A stretch of 64,000 nt of DNA from an uncultured Phycisphaerales bacterium. Its GTDB lineage: Bacteria > Planctomycetota > Phycisphaerae > Phycisphaerales > UBA1924. How positions within the stretch are numbered: the stretch's first letter is position 1; every line of letters begins with the position of its first letter. Location: the NCBI GenBank assembly GCA_937995595.1, contig CALKJW010000005.1:186001-250000 (forward strand), written 5' to 3'. A program made the translations under genes and the position numbers. The notes beneath the pieces were generated by a model. That model worked only from the letters and a program-made list of their open reading frames with translations. It was not told the origin of the DNA and searched no databases. Shown here one piece after another: positions 35,869 to 44,570 of the stretch.

Positions 35869-38800
35869 GTCCCGCGGCCCTCGTCCGGGTTGTCGTCGGC
35901 CTGTTCCTCGATCCGTTGCCGTGCCCGGCGCTTGGCCGCGGCAAGGCCGCCCTCGGCCACCGGCGCCGGCGGCTCGTCATCAATCCGCCGGGCCGTGGTC
36001 GGGTCCGGCGCGGGCTCGGCGCGCTGCTGCGCCCGGCGTGCGGCCTCGCGTTCGGCGCGCCGCCGCTCGGCCTGTTCGCGCACGATCGCCATGGCGTCGG
36101 CTTCGGTCAGCGGCCCGCCGGCCGGCTCGACCTGCCGCGCCGCCGCGCCCTCGGCGCGGCGCAGCTGCTCGGCGGTGGCCGCGGCCTGTTCGCCGCGTCC
36201 GCGCATCGCCGCCGCGGCTTCGCGCCGCAGGCTCGCGCCCAGTTCGCGGCTGAGCAGCCGGTCCCACGCGATGCGCCGCGCGCCGACGTCGACCAGCAGC
36301 AGCGCGACCGCCCACGGCAGCAGCAGGGGCCACAGAGGCGTGCGTGCCTCGGTCGGTCGAACGCCCGCGCGGTCGTGCAGCGTCGTGGCGCCCAGTTGGT
36401 CGAACTCGATCACCCTCCCGCCCGACGCGTCGGCGATGGCCGCGAGCAGCGACTCGTTGGACTCCAGCCTCGCGTACTCCGCGCCGCCGGACCGTGTCGC
36501 GCCGCCGACCACCGGTGCCAGCGCGACCCCGCCGCGGCGCGGCGCGAGCATCGCGACGTAGGTGCCGGTCTCCTCGGCCGCGATCTCCGCTTCGTAGCGC
36601 CCCGGCCCGGTCTGTCCGAGCCGGATGTCGATGCGCCGGCCGTCCGGGGCGTAGACCGCGCCGGGGACCGCGAGCATGTCCTGCGGCCGGCCGTCGTCGT
36701 CGGTGGCGTCCAGCCGCATGCGTAACCGATCGCCCACGAGTTCCATCGAGAACTCCTGCCGCCGATCGGCCGGCGGGCGAGAGATCACGCGGGCGATCTG
36801 CGTCCACAACCGTTCGTAGCCCGGCCAGTCGAGCCAGCGCGCGGCCCAGTGGTGCGCATCGGACGTGAACGCGGCGACGCGCCCAAGCCCGGCGTTCCAG
36901 TGCGCCAGCAGCGGCTCGCCGGTCGGCGTCGCCATCGCGTACACCACCGTCGGATCCTGCCGCGCCTGCGTCAGCACCAGGCCGCCCAGCGGCGGCACGC
37001 CCGCCGGCAGGCCGTCCGTCAACGCCGAGCCGGTGCCAAGCACCACCGGAGCAAAGTCCCCCTCGCGCACCAGCGGCGATCGAACCACCCGCACCGCCTT
37101 CACGAGAATACGCGGCAGGATGTTCGGATCGATCACGCGGTAGAACCGCCCGCCGCCCACCTCCGCCATCGTCGCCATGGTCTCGCTGTCGGCCCTGTCG
37201 CCGACGGCGATCGTCGAAACCATGATCCCGCGTTCGTGCAGCGAACGCGAGACGACCGGCAGCGTCTCCGTCGCCACGCTCTTGCCGTCCGACAGCACGA
37301 CCACGTGCCGGACCTCCGCCTCGACGCCGTCGAGCATCCGGCCCGCGTCGCGCAGCGCGGGGCCGAGGTTGGTCCCGCCGTCGGCCCAGATGCCGCGGAT
37401 CTTCGCCGCCGTCTGCGCCGCGTTGGTGTTCGGCCCGAGCGGGACCAGCACCCGGTGGGTGCTGTTGAAGACGACGACGCCGACCAGATCGGTCGAGTCC
37501 ATGCTCTCGACCGCGAGCGCCGCGCCCTCGTTGGCGATCTGCATCTGCGAGAGTGTCGAGCCCATCACGGTGCGGTTCATCGAGCCCGAGTTGTCGAGCA
37601 CGAGCACCACCGCCGCGCTGGGCTTGATGAGTTGCTCGGGCAAATCGAGCACGACCGGCAGCAGGGGCTCGACGGCCGAGCCCTTCCACCCGCCCGCGCC
37701 GAACGACTCCGGCCCGCCGACCATCACCAGCCCGCCGCCAAGATCGGTCACGTACGATGCGAGCAGGGCGTGCGTCTGCTCGGCCAGCGCGTGCCGCGGC
37801 ACGTTCTGCAGGATCACCAGGTCGAACGCTTCGAGCCCGAGCAGGTCGGTCGGCATGGCCTCGGCAGAGACCATGCGGACATCGAGGCCGCCGCGCTCCA
37901 GCGCGATGCGGAGCGGAGAACCGGCGCCGTCGGGCCTGCCTCCACCGACGCCGTCGACCAGCAGCACCGCGCCCGCGGCGGGGCTGAAGGTGAACGCCGC
38001 GGCGCGGTTGTTGGCCGCGACCCGGTCGCCGACAAAGCCCGACGCGGGGTCGTCGGGGTCCACCAGGTCCGGCGAGTAGACGGCCTCGAATCGGTGCACG
38101 CGCCCACGCAGCGGCGGCGTCTGCAGGACCAGCACACGCCGGCCGGGCGCAAGGTCGAGCCAAAGGCCAAGCCCGGGTTCGTCGGGCGAGATGTCGATCG
38201 GCTCGCCGTTGTGCAGGAGCGTCAGCGTGCCGCGCGCGGGCGCGGTGGCGCGGATGGTCACACGCACGTTCACCGGCGAGTTTGCGGGCGCGACCGTCGG
38301 CGCGTCGACCGACTCGACGATCGTCTCCGACTCCACGCGGTAGCGCAGCGCGACCGTGTCGATCGGCGCGACGGCGCGGGCGGCACGCGCCTCGGACAGC
38401 GCGTCGCCCGCCGTCTGGTTCCCGTCGCTGACGAGCACGATCCGGCCGGTCGCGTCCGCCGGGATCATCGCGCGGGCGAGCCGGAGCGCCTCGGCGATGT
38501 TCGTTCCCTCGCCGACGCGCGGCTCCAACGGCTCCTCGAACGGGTCCTGACGCGACACCGGGCTCCACGCGAACGCCTCGCGACCGAAGACGACCACGCC
38601 GCGCAGGTCGTCCGGCCCGCGCGGCGCGAGCGCGGGCCGCAGGGCCGCGGCGATGGCCTGCATCGCGGGGATTGCCCGTCCGTCCCGGTCGCGTGCCTCG
38701 AAGAACGCCCCGACCGAGCCCGACGCGTCCACGACGGCGACCACCGCGAGGCTCTGGGTGCGGCGAACCGCCGTCGCCCCGGCGAGCATCGCGACGACGA

Positions 38801-38945
38801 CCAGCAGCAGCGCGCACCGCGCGGCGATGCACGTCCACCTGCGCACGCGACTCATCGAGACGAACCAGCGCGCCCCGACCACCGCCATCGGCACGGCCAG
38901 CGCGACGGCCCACAACCACAGGGGTTCGTCGAATCGCAGCGTCAC
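35865..38945 (-). CDS. Large membrane protein with two vWA domains flanking a glutamine-amidotransferase-like fold
   Basis: 1026 residues from a GTG. Two N-terminal helices (about 8-28 and 38-58) are followed by vWA 1 with MIDAS DASGS (73-77), a beta-rich segment (about 205-300), a class-I-glutamine-amidotransferase-like region (about 325-430) containing GGGLVMVGGPESFGAGGW, and vWA 2 with DNSGS (451-455), DGGTN and VVLSDGKS. A C-terminal helix (TPLWPLLLPWAVALLLVDV) leads into a charged Ala/Arg/Glu coiled-coil tail. This layout is known from planctomycete proteins near MoxR/DUF58 genes. Both MIDAS sites look intact. It follows the 903-residue protein by 16 bases. Confidence 0.8.
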   Translation of the reverse strand: MTLRFDEPLWLWAVALAVPMAVVGARWFVSMSRVRRWTCIAARCALLLVVVAMLAGATAVRRTQSLAVVAVVDASGSVGAFFEARDRDGRAIPAMQAIAAALRPALAPRGPDDLRGVVVFGREAFAWSPVSRQDPFEEPLEPRVGEGTNIAEALRLARAMIPADATGRIVLVSDGNQTAGDALSEARAARAVAPIDTVALRYRVESETIVESVDAPTVAPANSPVNVRVTIRATAPARGTLTLLHNGEPIDISPDEPGLGLWLDLAPGRRVLVLQTPPLRGRVHRFEAVYSPDLVDPDDPASGFVGDRVAANNRAAAFTFSPAAGAVLLVDGVGGGRPDGAGSPLRIALERGGLDVRMVSAEAMPTDLLGLEAFDLVILQNVPRHALAEQTHALLASYVTDLGGGLVMVGGPESFGAGGWKGSAVEPLLPVVLDLPEQLIKPSAAVVLVLDNSGSMNRTVMGSTLSQMQIANEGAALAVESMDSTDLVGVVVFNSTHRVLVPLGPNTNAAQTAAKIRGIWADGGTNLGPALRDAGRMLDGVEAEVRHVVVLSDGKSVATETLPVVSRSLHERGIMVSTIAVGDRADSETMATMAEVGGGRFYRVIDPNILPRILVKAVRVVRSPLVREGDFAPVVLGTGSALTDGLPAGVPPLGGLVLTQARQDPTVVYAMATPTGEPLLAHWNAGLGRVAAFTSDAHHWAARWLDWPGYERLWTQIARVISRPPADRRQEFSMELVGDRLRMRLDATDDDGRPQDMLAVPGAVYAPDGRRIDIRLGQTGPGRYEAEIAAEETGTYVAMLAPRRGGVALAPVVGGATRSGGAEYARLESNESLLAAIADASGGRVIEFDQLGATTLHDRAGVRPTEARTPLWPLLLPWAVALLLVDVGARRIAWDRLLSRELGASLRREAAAAMRGRGEQAAATAEQLRRAEGAAARQVEPAGGPLTEADAMAIVREQAERRRAEREAARRAQQRAEPAPDPTTARRIDDEPPAPVAEGGLAAAKRRARQRIEEQADDNPDEGRGT

Positions 38946-38961
38946 GCGGCGGCCCCGGCGT

Positions 38962-41673
38962 TCACGGCAGCGTCCTCCCGCTCGGGCCGGGGCGCTCGGC
39001 GGCGTCCTCCTCGACGCGCTCGGGCAGCCGGCGGAAGTACCGCTGCACAAGGCGGTCGTAGCGCGACGGGATCGCGCGGTCGTCCACCGCCTTCTGCGCG
39101 CTGCGGGCCGCCTGCAACAGCCGTTCGCGCGGCGTCGCCGTCGACGGCGAGGCATCGCCCTCGCGCGGCGGCGAGAGCCACTCGGCGACGACCTGCTCGC
39201 GCTCCGAGCCGCGCGGGCCGCTCTCGCGCGGGCGGGCGTCGACGATCTCGGTGCGACGCGGACCGGGCGGGGGCGTGGGCGCCGGGCCGGTGTCCTGCCG
39301 CGCGTCCTGAGTCCCCGGCCCACCGCCGTCGCGGCGCGGCGGGTCCTGCTGGTCGCTCGGACCGCCCGGCGACTTTCCGGCCAGTTCGTCCATCACGTCG
39401 GGCCGCTGGCGCGCCAGCGCCTCGGCCCATTGCTCCAGTCGCTTGCGCTGGTCGTCGCTCAGGCCCTTGGCGATCTGCTCGGCCTGTTCCCGGGCGCGCC
39501 GGGCGGCCTCCGCGCTTTGCTGCCGGCGGTCGCTGTTCCGGGCCATGTCCTTGAGATGCTCGGCGAGCCGTTCGATCGCCTCGGGCGTGGGTTCGGGGAG
39601 GTTGCCGGGTTCGGGCAGCGATCCGTCGGGAACATCCTGTTGCTCATCACCCGGCTGATTCTGGTCCGGTGGCGGAGTTGGCGATCGCTCTGCTCCGGGC
39701 GCGGGTGGATCGCCGCTGGGTCGCTGCCCATCGGGCACTCCGGCGGGGCGGTCGGACTTGGGCCCGTTCGCCTCGGGCTTCGGCGCGGGCGCGGTTTCGG
39801 GCCGCTGACCATCCGGCCCCGGCTGAGGGGCGGGCGTGGGTTCGGGTTCCTGCTTCTGGCCGTCCGGGCTGGGCTGGGGAGACGCACCGGGCGATGGTGA
39901 CGGCGCAGGCGTCGGGGCGGGAGTGGGTGGGACATCGGCGGGAGTCGGTTGACCCTGCTCCGGTCGAGCCGTCGGCGCGCCGGACGTGCCGGCATCGCGC
40001 TGCTGGTCCGGGGCATGTGAATCGGCATGTGGTTGTTCGCCGGGCCGAGGTTGATCGGGAGGGGGCGAGTCGCCTTGAGGCGTTGCGCGACCGTCCCTCT
40101 GCTGCGGCTTGAGTGCATCCGAGGCTTCGCGCAGGCGGTCCGCCAGTTCGCGCCGTTGTTCGCGAGCCTGGTCGCGCGCCAGATCGCGCTGCGCTTCGCG
40201 GGCGATCTGCTCGGCCGCGCGGCGGGCATCTTCGGGCGAAAGACCCTCGCGCTCGAGTTGTCGCTGCAACTGCTCGGGATCGACCGGCCGTGGCGCTTCG
40301 CGCCGCTGGCCGGACTGCGCCTGTTCGCCGGGTGTGCTCTGCCGGCGCTGCCCATCGGGCCTCTGCTCGCCGATGTCACGTTGAACCTGCTCACCGGGCT
40401 TGCCCTGCTGGGCCTGCTCCCCGGGTTCCTGCGCGCGTTCATCGCGCTGCGGCCGAGAATCCTCGGGTTTCGCGGCATCGGCCGCGTTCTCCGGCCGTGT
40501 CCGATCTTCCCCCTCCGACCTCGCACCCTCGGGCTGTTCATCATCCGGCGTGCTGGTTCGCGCTGACCGCTCGCGTGCCTCGGCCGCGGCGTTGCGTGCG
40601 GCCTGCCCGGCCTCCTGACGCTCCAACTGTTCGATGTCCTCGGCCAGCCGCCGCAGGTCGTTGGCCAGTTGCTCGCGCGCCGCGGCGTCCAGAGGCTGTC
40701 TGGGGCGCAGCAGTTCCGACGCGGCCTCGCGTGCCGCGGCGAGGTCGCCCCGGCGGATCGCACGAGTCAGGGCGGACTCCTCCGTCTGGCTTCCCTCGTT
40801 CGGCGCGCCGCCTTGGGCGACATCGCCCTGTTCGTCGGCGCTCTCCGGCGCACTGCGCGGCCGGCTGCGCGTCAGACCGCCCAGCGCGTCCTCGATTTCC
40901 CGCTGCCGCACCGCCGCGGTCTCGGCCTCGCGCTGCTCGCGCTCGGCGATCGACTCCAGTTCCTGCACGGCGCGTGCCGCGGCGTCCTGCGGTGAGAGTC
41001 GCCCCTGCTCAAGTTCCTGCCGGATGCGGTCGAGTTCGGCGCTTCGTGGATCGGGCCGAGCCGGAGCATCGGGCGACTCAGGCGCGGCGGCGGGCCGCAC
41101 CGCCTCGACCGCCGCGGCCAGTTGCTCGGCAACACGCGCACGCCGCGACTGTTCGAGCACGGCCCGCTCCCGCGCGGCGGCGCGCCCGAGCAGGTCCAGC
41201 GGCGGCAACAGCACAGCAGCCGCGACACCGAGCGCCAGCAGCGCGGGCCACGTGCGCCACGCGGATCCGAAGCGCAGCGCGATCGCGCGGCGCGGCTGCG
41301 CCGTGGCCGCGACCTGTTCCGCCTCGCGCAGCGCGAGCGCAACAAACGCGGCGTCCTGCCCGTGCGCAGCGGAAAGCGTCAGGCCGTTGGTCAGGCGGTC
41401 GCGCAGCGCCAGCGCGTCGTCGAGCATCCCCGCCGCGGCGAGTTCGCCGGGCCGGCGCGAGACCGCCGCCGCCGCTCCGACCGCCACGCCCAGCGCGGTC
41501 GGCACGCCGAGCAGCAGCGCCCAATGCGGGCCGATGCCGACCAACCGGTCAACGAGCACGAGAGCGAGCCCGAGCGCCGCGCCCCACGCCGTTGCCGTGC
41601 CGACGCGGCGCGTCAGGTCGGCCAGCAGGGCTCTGCGCCGTGCGGCGGCGATGGCGGCGTGCACGCGGGTCAT
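38962..41673 (-). CDS. Large membrane protein with long Gln/Pro/Arg/Glu-rich low-complexity region
   Basis: 903 residues. Helices near 28-70 and 145-165 anchor the N-terminus. A charged coiled-coil region (about 170-430) and a Pro/Gln/Asp/Gly-rich disordered stretch (about 430-690) follow, then a helical segment starting EAIERLAEHLKDMAR and a conserved-looking end, AQKAVDDRAIPSRYDRLVQRYFRRLPE. The last segment resembles the tail of planctomycete proteins encoded beside vWA genes. It is probably a structural partner in a Bat/MoxR-type envelope complex. TACCAT lies 6 bases before the ATG, with no Shine-Dalgarno. Confidence 0.7.
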   Translation of the reverse strand: MTRVHAAIAAARRRALLADLTRRVGTATAWGAALGLALVLVDRLVGIGPHWALLLGVPTALGVAVGAAAAVSRRPGELAAAGMLDDALALRDRLTNGLTLSAAHGQDAAFVALALREAEQVAATAQPRRAIALRFGSAWRTWPALLALGVAAAVLLPPLDLLGRAAARERAVLEQSRRARVAEQLAAAVEAVRPAAAPESPDAPARPDPRSAELDRIRQELEQGRLSPQDAAARAVQELESIAEREQREAETAAVRQREIEDALGGLTRSRPRSAPESADEQGDVAQGGAPNEGSQTEESALTRAIRRGDLAAAREAASELLRPRQPLDAAAREQLANDLRRLAEDIEQLERQEAGQAARNAAAEARERSARTSTPDDEQPEGARSEGEDRTRPENAADAAKPEDSRPQRDERAQEPGEQAQQGKPGEQVQRDIGEQRPDGQRRQSTPGEQAQSGQRREAPRPVDPEQLQRQLEREGLSPEDARRAAEQIAREAQRDLARDQAREQRRELADRLREASDALKPQQRDGRATPQGDSPPPDQPRPGEQPHADSHAPDQQRDAGTSGAPTARPEQGQPTPADVPPTPAPTPAPSPSPGASPQPSPDGQKQEPEPTPAPQPGPDGQRPETAPAPKPEANGPKSDRPAGVPDGQRPSGDPPAPGAERSPTPPPDQNQPGDEQQDVPDGSLPEPGNLPEPTPEAIERLAEHLKDMARNSDRRQQSAEAARRAREQAEQIAKGLSDDQRKRLEQWAEALARQRPDVMDELAGKSPGGPSDQQDPPRRDGGGPGTQDARQDTGPAPTPPPGPRRTEIVDARPRESGPRGSEREQVVAEWLSPPREGDASPSTATPRERLLQAARSAQKAVDDRAIPSRYDRLVQRYFRRLPERVEEDAAERPGPSGRTLP

Positions 41674-41679
41674 GCATGG

Positions 41680-41685
41680 ATGGTA
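41680..41685 (-). promoter_or_regulatory. Putative -10 element of the second vWA operon
   Basis: TACCAT on the minus strand, 6 bases (CCATGC) before the ATG at 41673. It would drive the 903-residue protein, the dual-vWA protein and the methyltransferase. Confidence 0.45.
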
Positions 41686-41774
41686 CGTTTGAGGGTCCGT
41701 GAAGGTTGAGAAACCGGCCGCCCCGACGCAGGACGGCGGCCCGCCGGGCCGATATCAGACGCGGGGTGCACGCC

Positions 41775-42809
41775 ATGACCGAGCCGCAGGAAATCCTCAG
41801 GCAACTGCTGACCGGCGCGCCGCTGAGCGAGCGGCAGTCGCAGGCGGCGTTCGAGCAGATCCTGTCCGGCCTGTGGAGCGAGGCGCACATCGGTGCGATG
41901 CTCGCGCTGATCGCCTCGCGCCCCGGCGGGCCGACGGTCGACGAACTCGTCGGTGGGGCAAGGGTGATGCGTCGGCACGTCACGCCCGTCGCGCTGCCGG
42001 CGGGGGCGCGGGGCCGGCTCATCGACACCTGCGGCACCGGCGGTGCGCCCAAGGCGTTCAACGTCTCGACGATCGCCGCGATTGTCACCGCGGCCGCCGC
42101 GCCGGGGCGCGTGCTTATCGCCAAGCACGGCAGCACGAGCCGAACGGGTCGCGGCTCGGCGGAGCTCATGCAGTCCTTGGGCGTGAACGTCGCGGCAACG
42201 CCCGAGGCCCAGTCGCGCTGCCTGGAGAAACTCGGCGTGTGCTTCTGCTTCGCAATCCACCACCACCCGGCCATGAAGCACGCCGCGCCGGCCCGCAAGG
42301 CGCTGGGGTTTCCGACCATCTTCAACCTGCTCGGGCCGCTGACCAACCCGGCCGGCGCGCCGCGCCAACTGATGGGCACCTACAGCGCGAGCCTGGCGGA
42401 CAAGCTCGCCCACACGCTGGCGCGCCTCGGCGCGGAGAAGGCGATCGTCGTCACCAGCCACGACGGACTGGACGAACTCACCATCACCGACACGAACATC
42501 GTGCACACTGTCGAGCGCGGCGCGATCTCGACGCGCGTGCTCGACGCGCGGTCGCTGGGCCTGACGCCCGCGCCCTTCGAGTCGCTCGCCGCGGCGACGC
42601 TCGACGACGCGACGCGCATCGCGCGCGAGGTGCTCGCAGGCGCCAAGGGTCCGCACCGCGACATGGTCATGCTGAACGTCGCCGGCGCACTGGTCGCGGC
42701 CGACGCCGCGGCGGACTTTGCCGACGGCGTCGCGCAGGCGGCCAGCGCGATCGACTCGGGCGCGGCTTCGCGGACGCTCGACGCGCTGGTCGCCGAGAGC
42801 AACGCCTGA
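41775..42809 (+). CDS. trpD: Anthranilate phosphoribosyltransferase
   Basis: 344 residues. PRPP-binding LIDTCGTGGAPKAFNVST (GTGG at 87-90), the KHG loop AKHGSTSRTGRGSAELMQSLGV, HHHPAMKHAAPARKALGFPTIFNLLGPLTNPA and VTSHDGLDELT are class features. It joins anthranilate to PRPP in tryptophan synthesis. The KHG loop reads STSRTGRGSAE rather than the more common NRxxSSxxGSAD. No other trp gene is near. The ATG at 41775 fits the usual EILxxLLxGxxLS start; a TATCAG hexamer about 17 bases upstream is a possible -10. Confidence 0.94.
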   Translation: MTEPQEILRQLLTGAPLSERQSQAAFEQILSGLWSEAHIGAMLALIASRPGGPTVDELVGGARVMRRHVTPVALPAGARGRLIDTCGTGGAPKAFNVSTIAAIVTAAAAPGRVLIAKHGSTSRTGRGSAELMQSLGVNVAATPEAQSRCLEKLGVCFCFAIHHHPAMKHAAPARKALGFPTIFNLLGPLTNPAGAPRQLMGTYSASLADKLAHTLARLGAEKAIVVTSHDGLDELTITDTNIVHTVERGAISTRVLDARSLGLTPAPFESLAAATLDDATRIAREVLAGAKGPHRDMVMLNVAGALVAADAAADFADGVAQAASAIDSGAASRTLDALVAESNA

Positions 42810-42819
42810 GCGGGCGTGA

Positions 42820-42825
42820 TACGCT
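42820..42825 (+). promoter_or_regulatory. Putative -10 element of the sulfotransferase/aminotransferase pair
   Basis: TACGCT, 6 bases before the ATG at 42832 and 10 bases after the trpD stop. It suggests the pair can be transcribed independently of trpD. Confidence 0.45.
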
Positions 42826-42831
42826 GCGGCC

Positions 42832-43566
42832 ATGAGCGGCGCCCTGCTGCGGCTGGCCGTGTGGTCCGGGCCGCGGAACATCTCGACGGCGATGATGCGC
42901 TCGTGGGGCAACCGCGCCGACACGGCCGTGACCGACGAGCCGCTGTACGCGCACTATCTGAAGGTGACCGGCGTCGATCACCCCGGACGCGAAGAGGTCA
43001 TCGCCCATCACGATTCCGATGCCGCCCGCGTGATCGAGCACCTGACGACCTATTCGCCGCCGGGCAGGGCGATCTGGTATCAGAAGCACATGGCTCACCA
43101 CCTGCTGCCGGGCATGCCGCGGCAGTGGGTGGCGGGGATGACCAACGTGTTCCTCATCCGCGACCCGCGCGAGATGCTCGCCTCGCTGCTGAAGGTCTAT
43201 CCGGCGGCGGGTCTGGCCGACACCGGCCTGCCGCAACAGGTCGAACTGTTCGAGCAGGAACGCGCCCGGACGGGCCGCACGCCGCCGGTGGTCGACGCGA
43301 GCGACGTGCTGACCGACCCGCGCGGCGCGCTGTCGCGTCTGTGCGCGGCGGTCGGTGTGCCGTTCGACGAGCGCATGCTGCGCTGGCCCGCCGGGCCGCG
43401 CCCGACCGACGGGATCTGGGCCCGGTACTGGTACGACGCCGTGAACGCGAGCACGGGATTCGAACCGTACAAGCCCAGGCACGACCAGCTCGACCCGCGC
43501 CACGGGCCGCTGCTCGCCGCGTGCACGCCGTACTTCGAAGCGCTCCACGCCGCGCGACTCGCCTGA
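42832..43566 (+). CDS. Sulfotransferase-like P-loop protein
   Basis: 244 residues. The N-terminal WSGPRNISTAMMRSW resembles the 5'-phosphate-binding loop of PAPS-dependent sulfotransferases; FLIRDPREMLASL resembles the 3'-phosphate-binding region. Sulfotransferases transfer sulfate from PAPS, but this group is uncharacterised and its substrate unknown. It lies 8 bases upstream of a class IV aminotransferase-like gene. From memory, plant proteins called branched-chain-aminotransferase-like carry both domains in one chain, which suggests the two proteins act together. No Shine-Dalgarno sequence. Confidence 0.75.
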   Translation: MSGALLRLAVWSGPRNISTAMMRSWGNRADTAVTDEPLYAHYLKVTGVDHPGREEVIAHHDSDAARVIEHLTTYSPPGRAIWYQKHMAHHLLPGMPRQWVAGMTNVFLIRDPREMLASLLKVYPAAGLADTGLPQQVELFEQERARTGRTPPVVDASDVLTDPRGALSRLCAAVGVPFDERMLRWPAGPRPTDGIWARYWYDAVNASTGFEPYKPRHDQLDPRHGPLLAACTPYFEALHAARLA

Positions 43567-43574
43567 GGTTGCCC

Positions 43575-44474
43575 ATGCAGCAGAAGTTCAACCCCGCCAA
43601 CCGCGACATCCTTGTGTACGTCAACGGGAAACTGGTGCACCGCGACCATGCCGCTGTCAGCCCGTTCGATTCGTCCGTGCAGGGCGGCGACGCGGTGTGG
43701 GAGGGGCTGCGCGTCTACAACGGCCGCATCTTCCGGCTCACGGCGCACCTCGACCGTCTGCGGTCCTCGGCGCTCGCGCTGGCGTTCGCGCAGATCCCCA
43801 CGCACGAGGCGGTCCGCGCCGCGATCCGCGAGACGCTGGCCGCGAACTCGATGCACGACAACGTGCACATCCGCCTGACGCTGACGCGTGGCGTGAAGAT
43901 CACCAGCGGCATGGACCCGCGCCTGAACCAGTCCGGCCCGACGCTCATCGTTCTGGCCGAGCACAAGGCGCCGGTGTACGACACCGGCGGTCTTTCGCTG
44001 ATCACCAGTTCGGTGCGGCGGTTCGCGCCCGACATGCTGGACCCGAAGATCCACCACTGCAACCTCATCCAGTCGATTCTGGCGAAGATCGAGGCCAACG
44101 CCGCGGGTGCCGACGACGCGGTGATGCTCGATCCCCGCGGGTTCGTGGCCGAGACCAACGCGACGCACCTGTTTCTCGTCGACGAGGCGGGGTGCGTGCT
44201 GACGCCGCGGCTCGTCGCTTGCCCGGAGGGGATCACGCGACGAGTTGTACTGGATATCTGCGCTGCGCACGGCATCGCCTGCGACCAGCGCGACCTGTCG
44301 CTGACCGAGTTCTACCGCGCCCGCGAGGTCTTCTGCACCGGCACGATGGGCGAACTGGCCGCGGTCACGCGGATCGACGGGCGGACCATCGGCCGGGGCA
44401 AGCCCGGGCCGGTGCTGGCGCGGCTGGTTTCACTCTTTCGCGGCGTCGTGGAGCGGGAGGGGGAGGTACCCTGA
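43575..44474 (+). CDS. Class IV aminotransferase-fold protein (IlvE/Dat-like), catalytic lysine position altered
   Basis: 299 residues. The fold-type IV pattern is clear: YVNGKLVHRDHAAVSPFDSSVQGGDAVWEGLRVYNGRIFRL, MLDPRGFVAETNATHLFLV (Glu contacting the PLP nitrogen) and VFCTGTMGELAAV. Where branched-chain and D-amino-acid transaminases have the PLP lysine (IKSLNLL in a Bacillus D-transaminase), this protein has K158-I-H160-H161-C-N-L, so by eye His160 takes the lysine position. Either the lysine is shifted or the protein does not transaminate. It is paired with the sulfotransferase-like gene; GAGG precedes the ATG. Confidence 0.8.
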   Translation: MQQKFNPANRDILVYVNGKLVHRDHAAVSPFDSSVQGGDAVWEGLRVYNGRIFRLTAHLDRLRSSALALAFAQIPTHEAVRAAIRETLAANSMHDNVHIRLTLTRGVKITSGMDPRLNQSGPTLIVLAEHKAPVYDTGGLSLITSSVRRFAPDMLDPKIHHCNLIQSILAKIEANAAGADDAVMLDPRGFVAETNATHLFLVDEAGCVLTPRLVACPEGITRRVVLDICAAHGIACDQRDLSLTEFYRAREVFCTGTMGELAAVTRIDGRTIGRGKPGPVLARLVSLFRGVVEREGEVP

Positions 44475-44528
44475 CGCACTCCGGCCGTGTCGGCACGGCG
44501 GGAGAGGATCTGGTACAACACGCCGCCT

Positions 44529-44552
44529 GCCGGCCGCACGATCGCGGCCGGC
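44529..44552 (+). promoter_or_regulatory. Stem-loop in the lptD-like leader
   Basis: GCCGGCCGC, a 6-base loop (ACGATC) and GCGGCCGGC: a perfect 9-bp stem ending 18 bases before the lptD-like ATG. A TACAAC hexamer at 44514-44519 would start the mRNA close to the 5' edge of the stem, so it may be a 5'-terminal stabilising hairpin. There is no T-run, so it is not an intrinsic terminator. Confidence 0.4.
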
Positions 44553-44570
44553 GCACTTCCAGGATGGACC

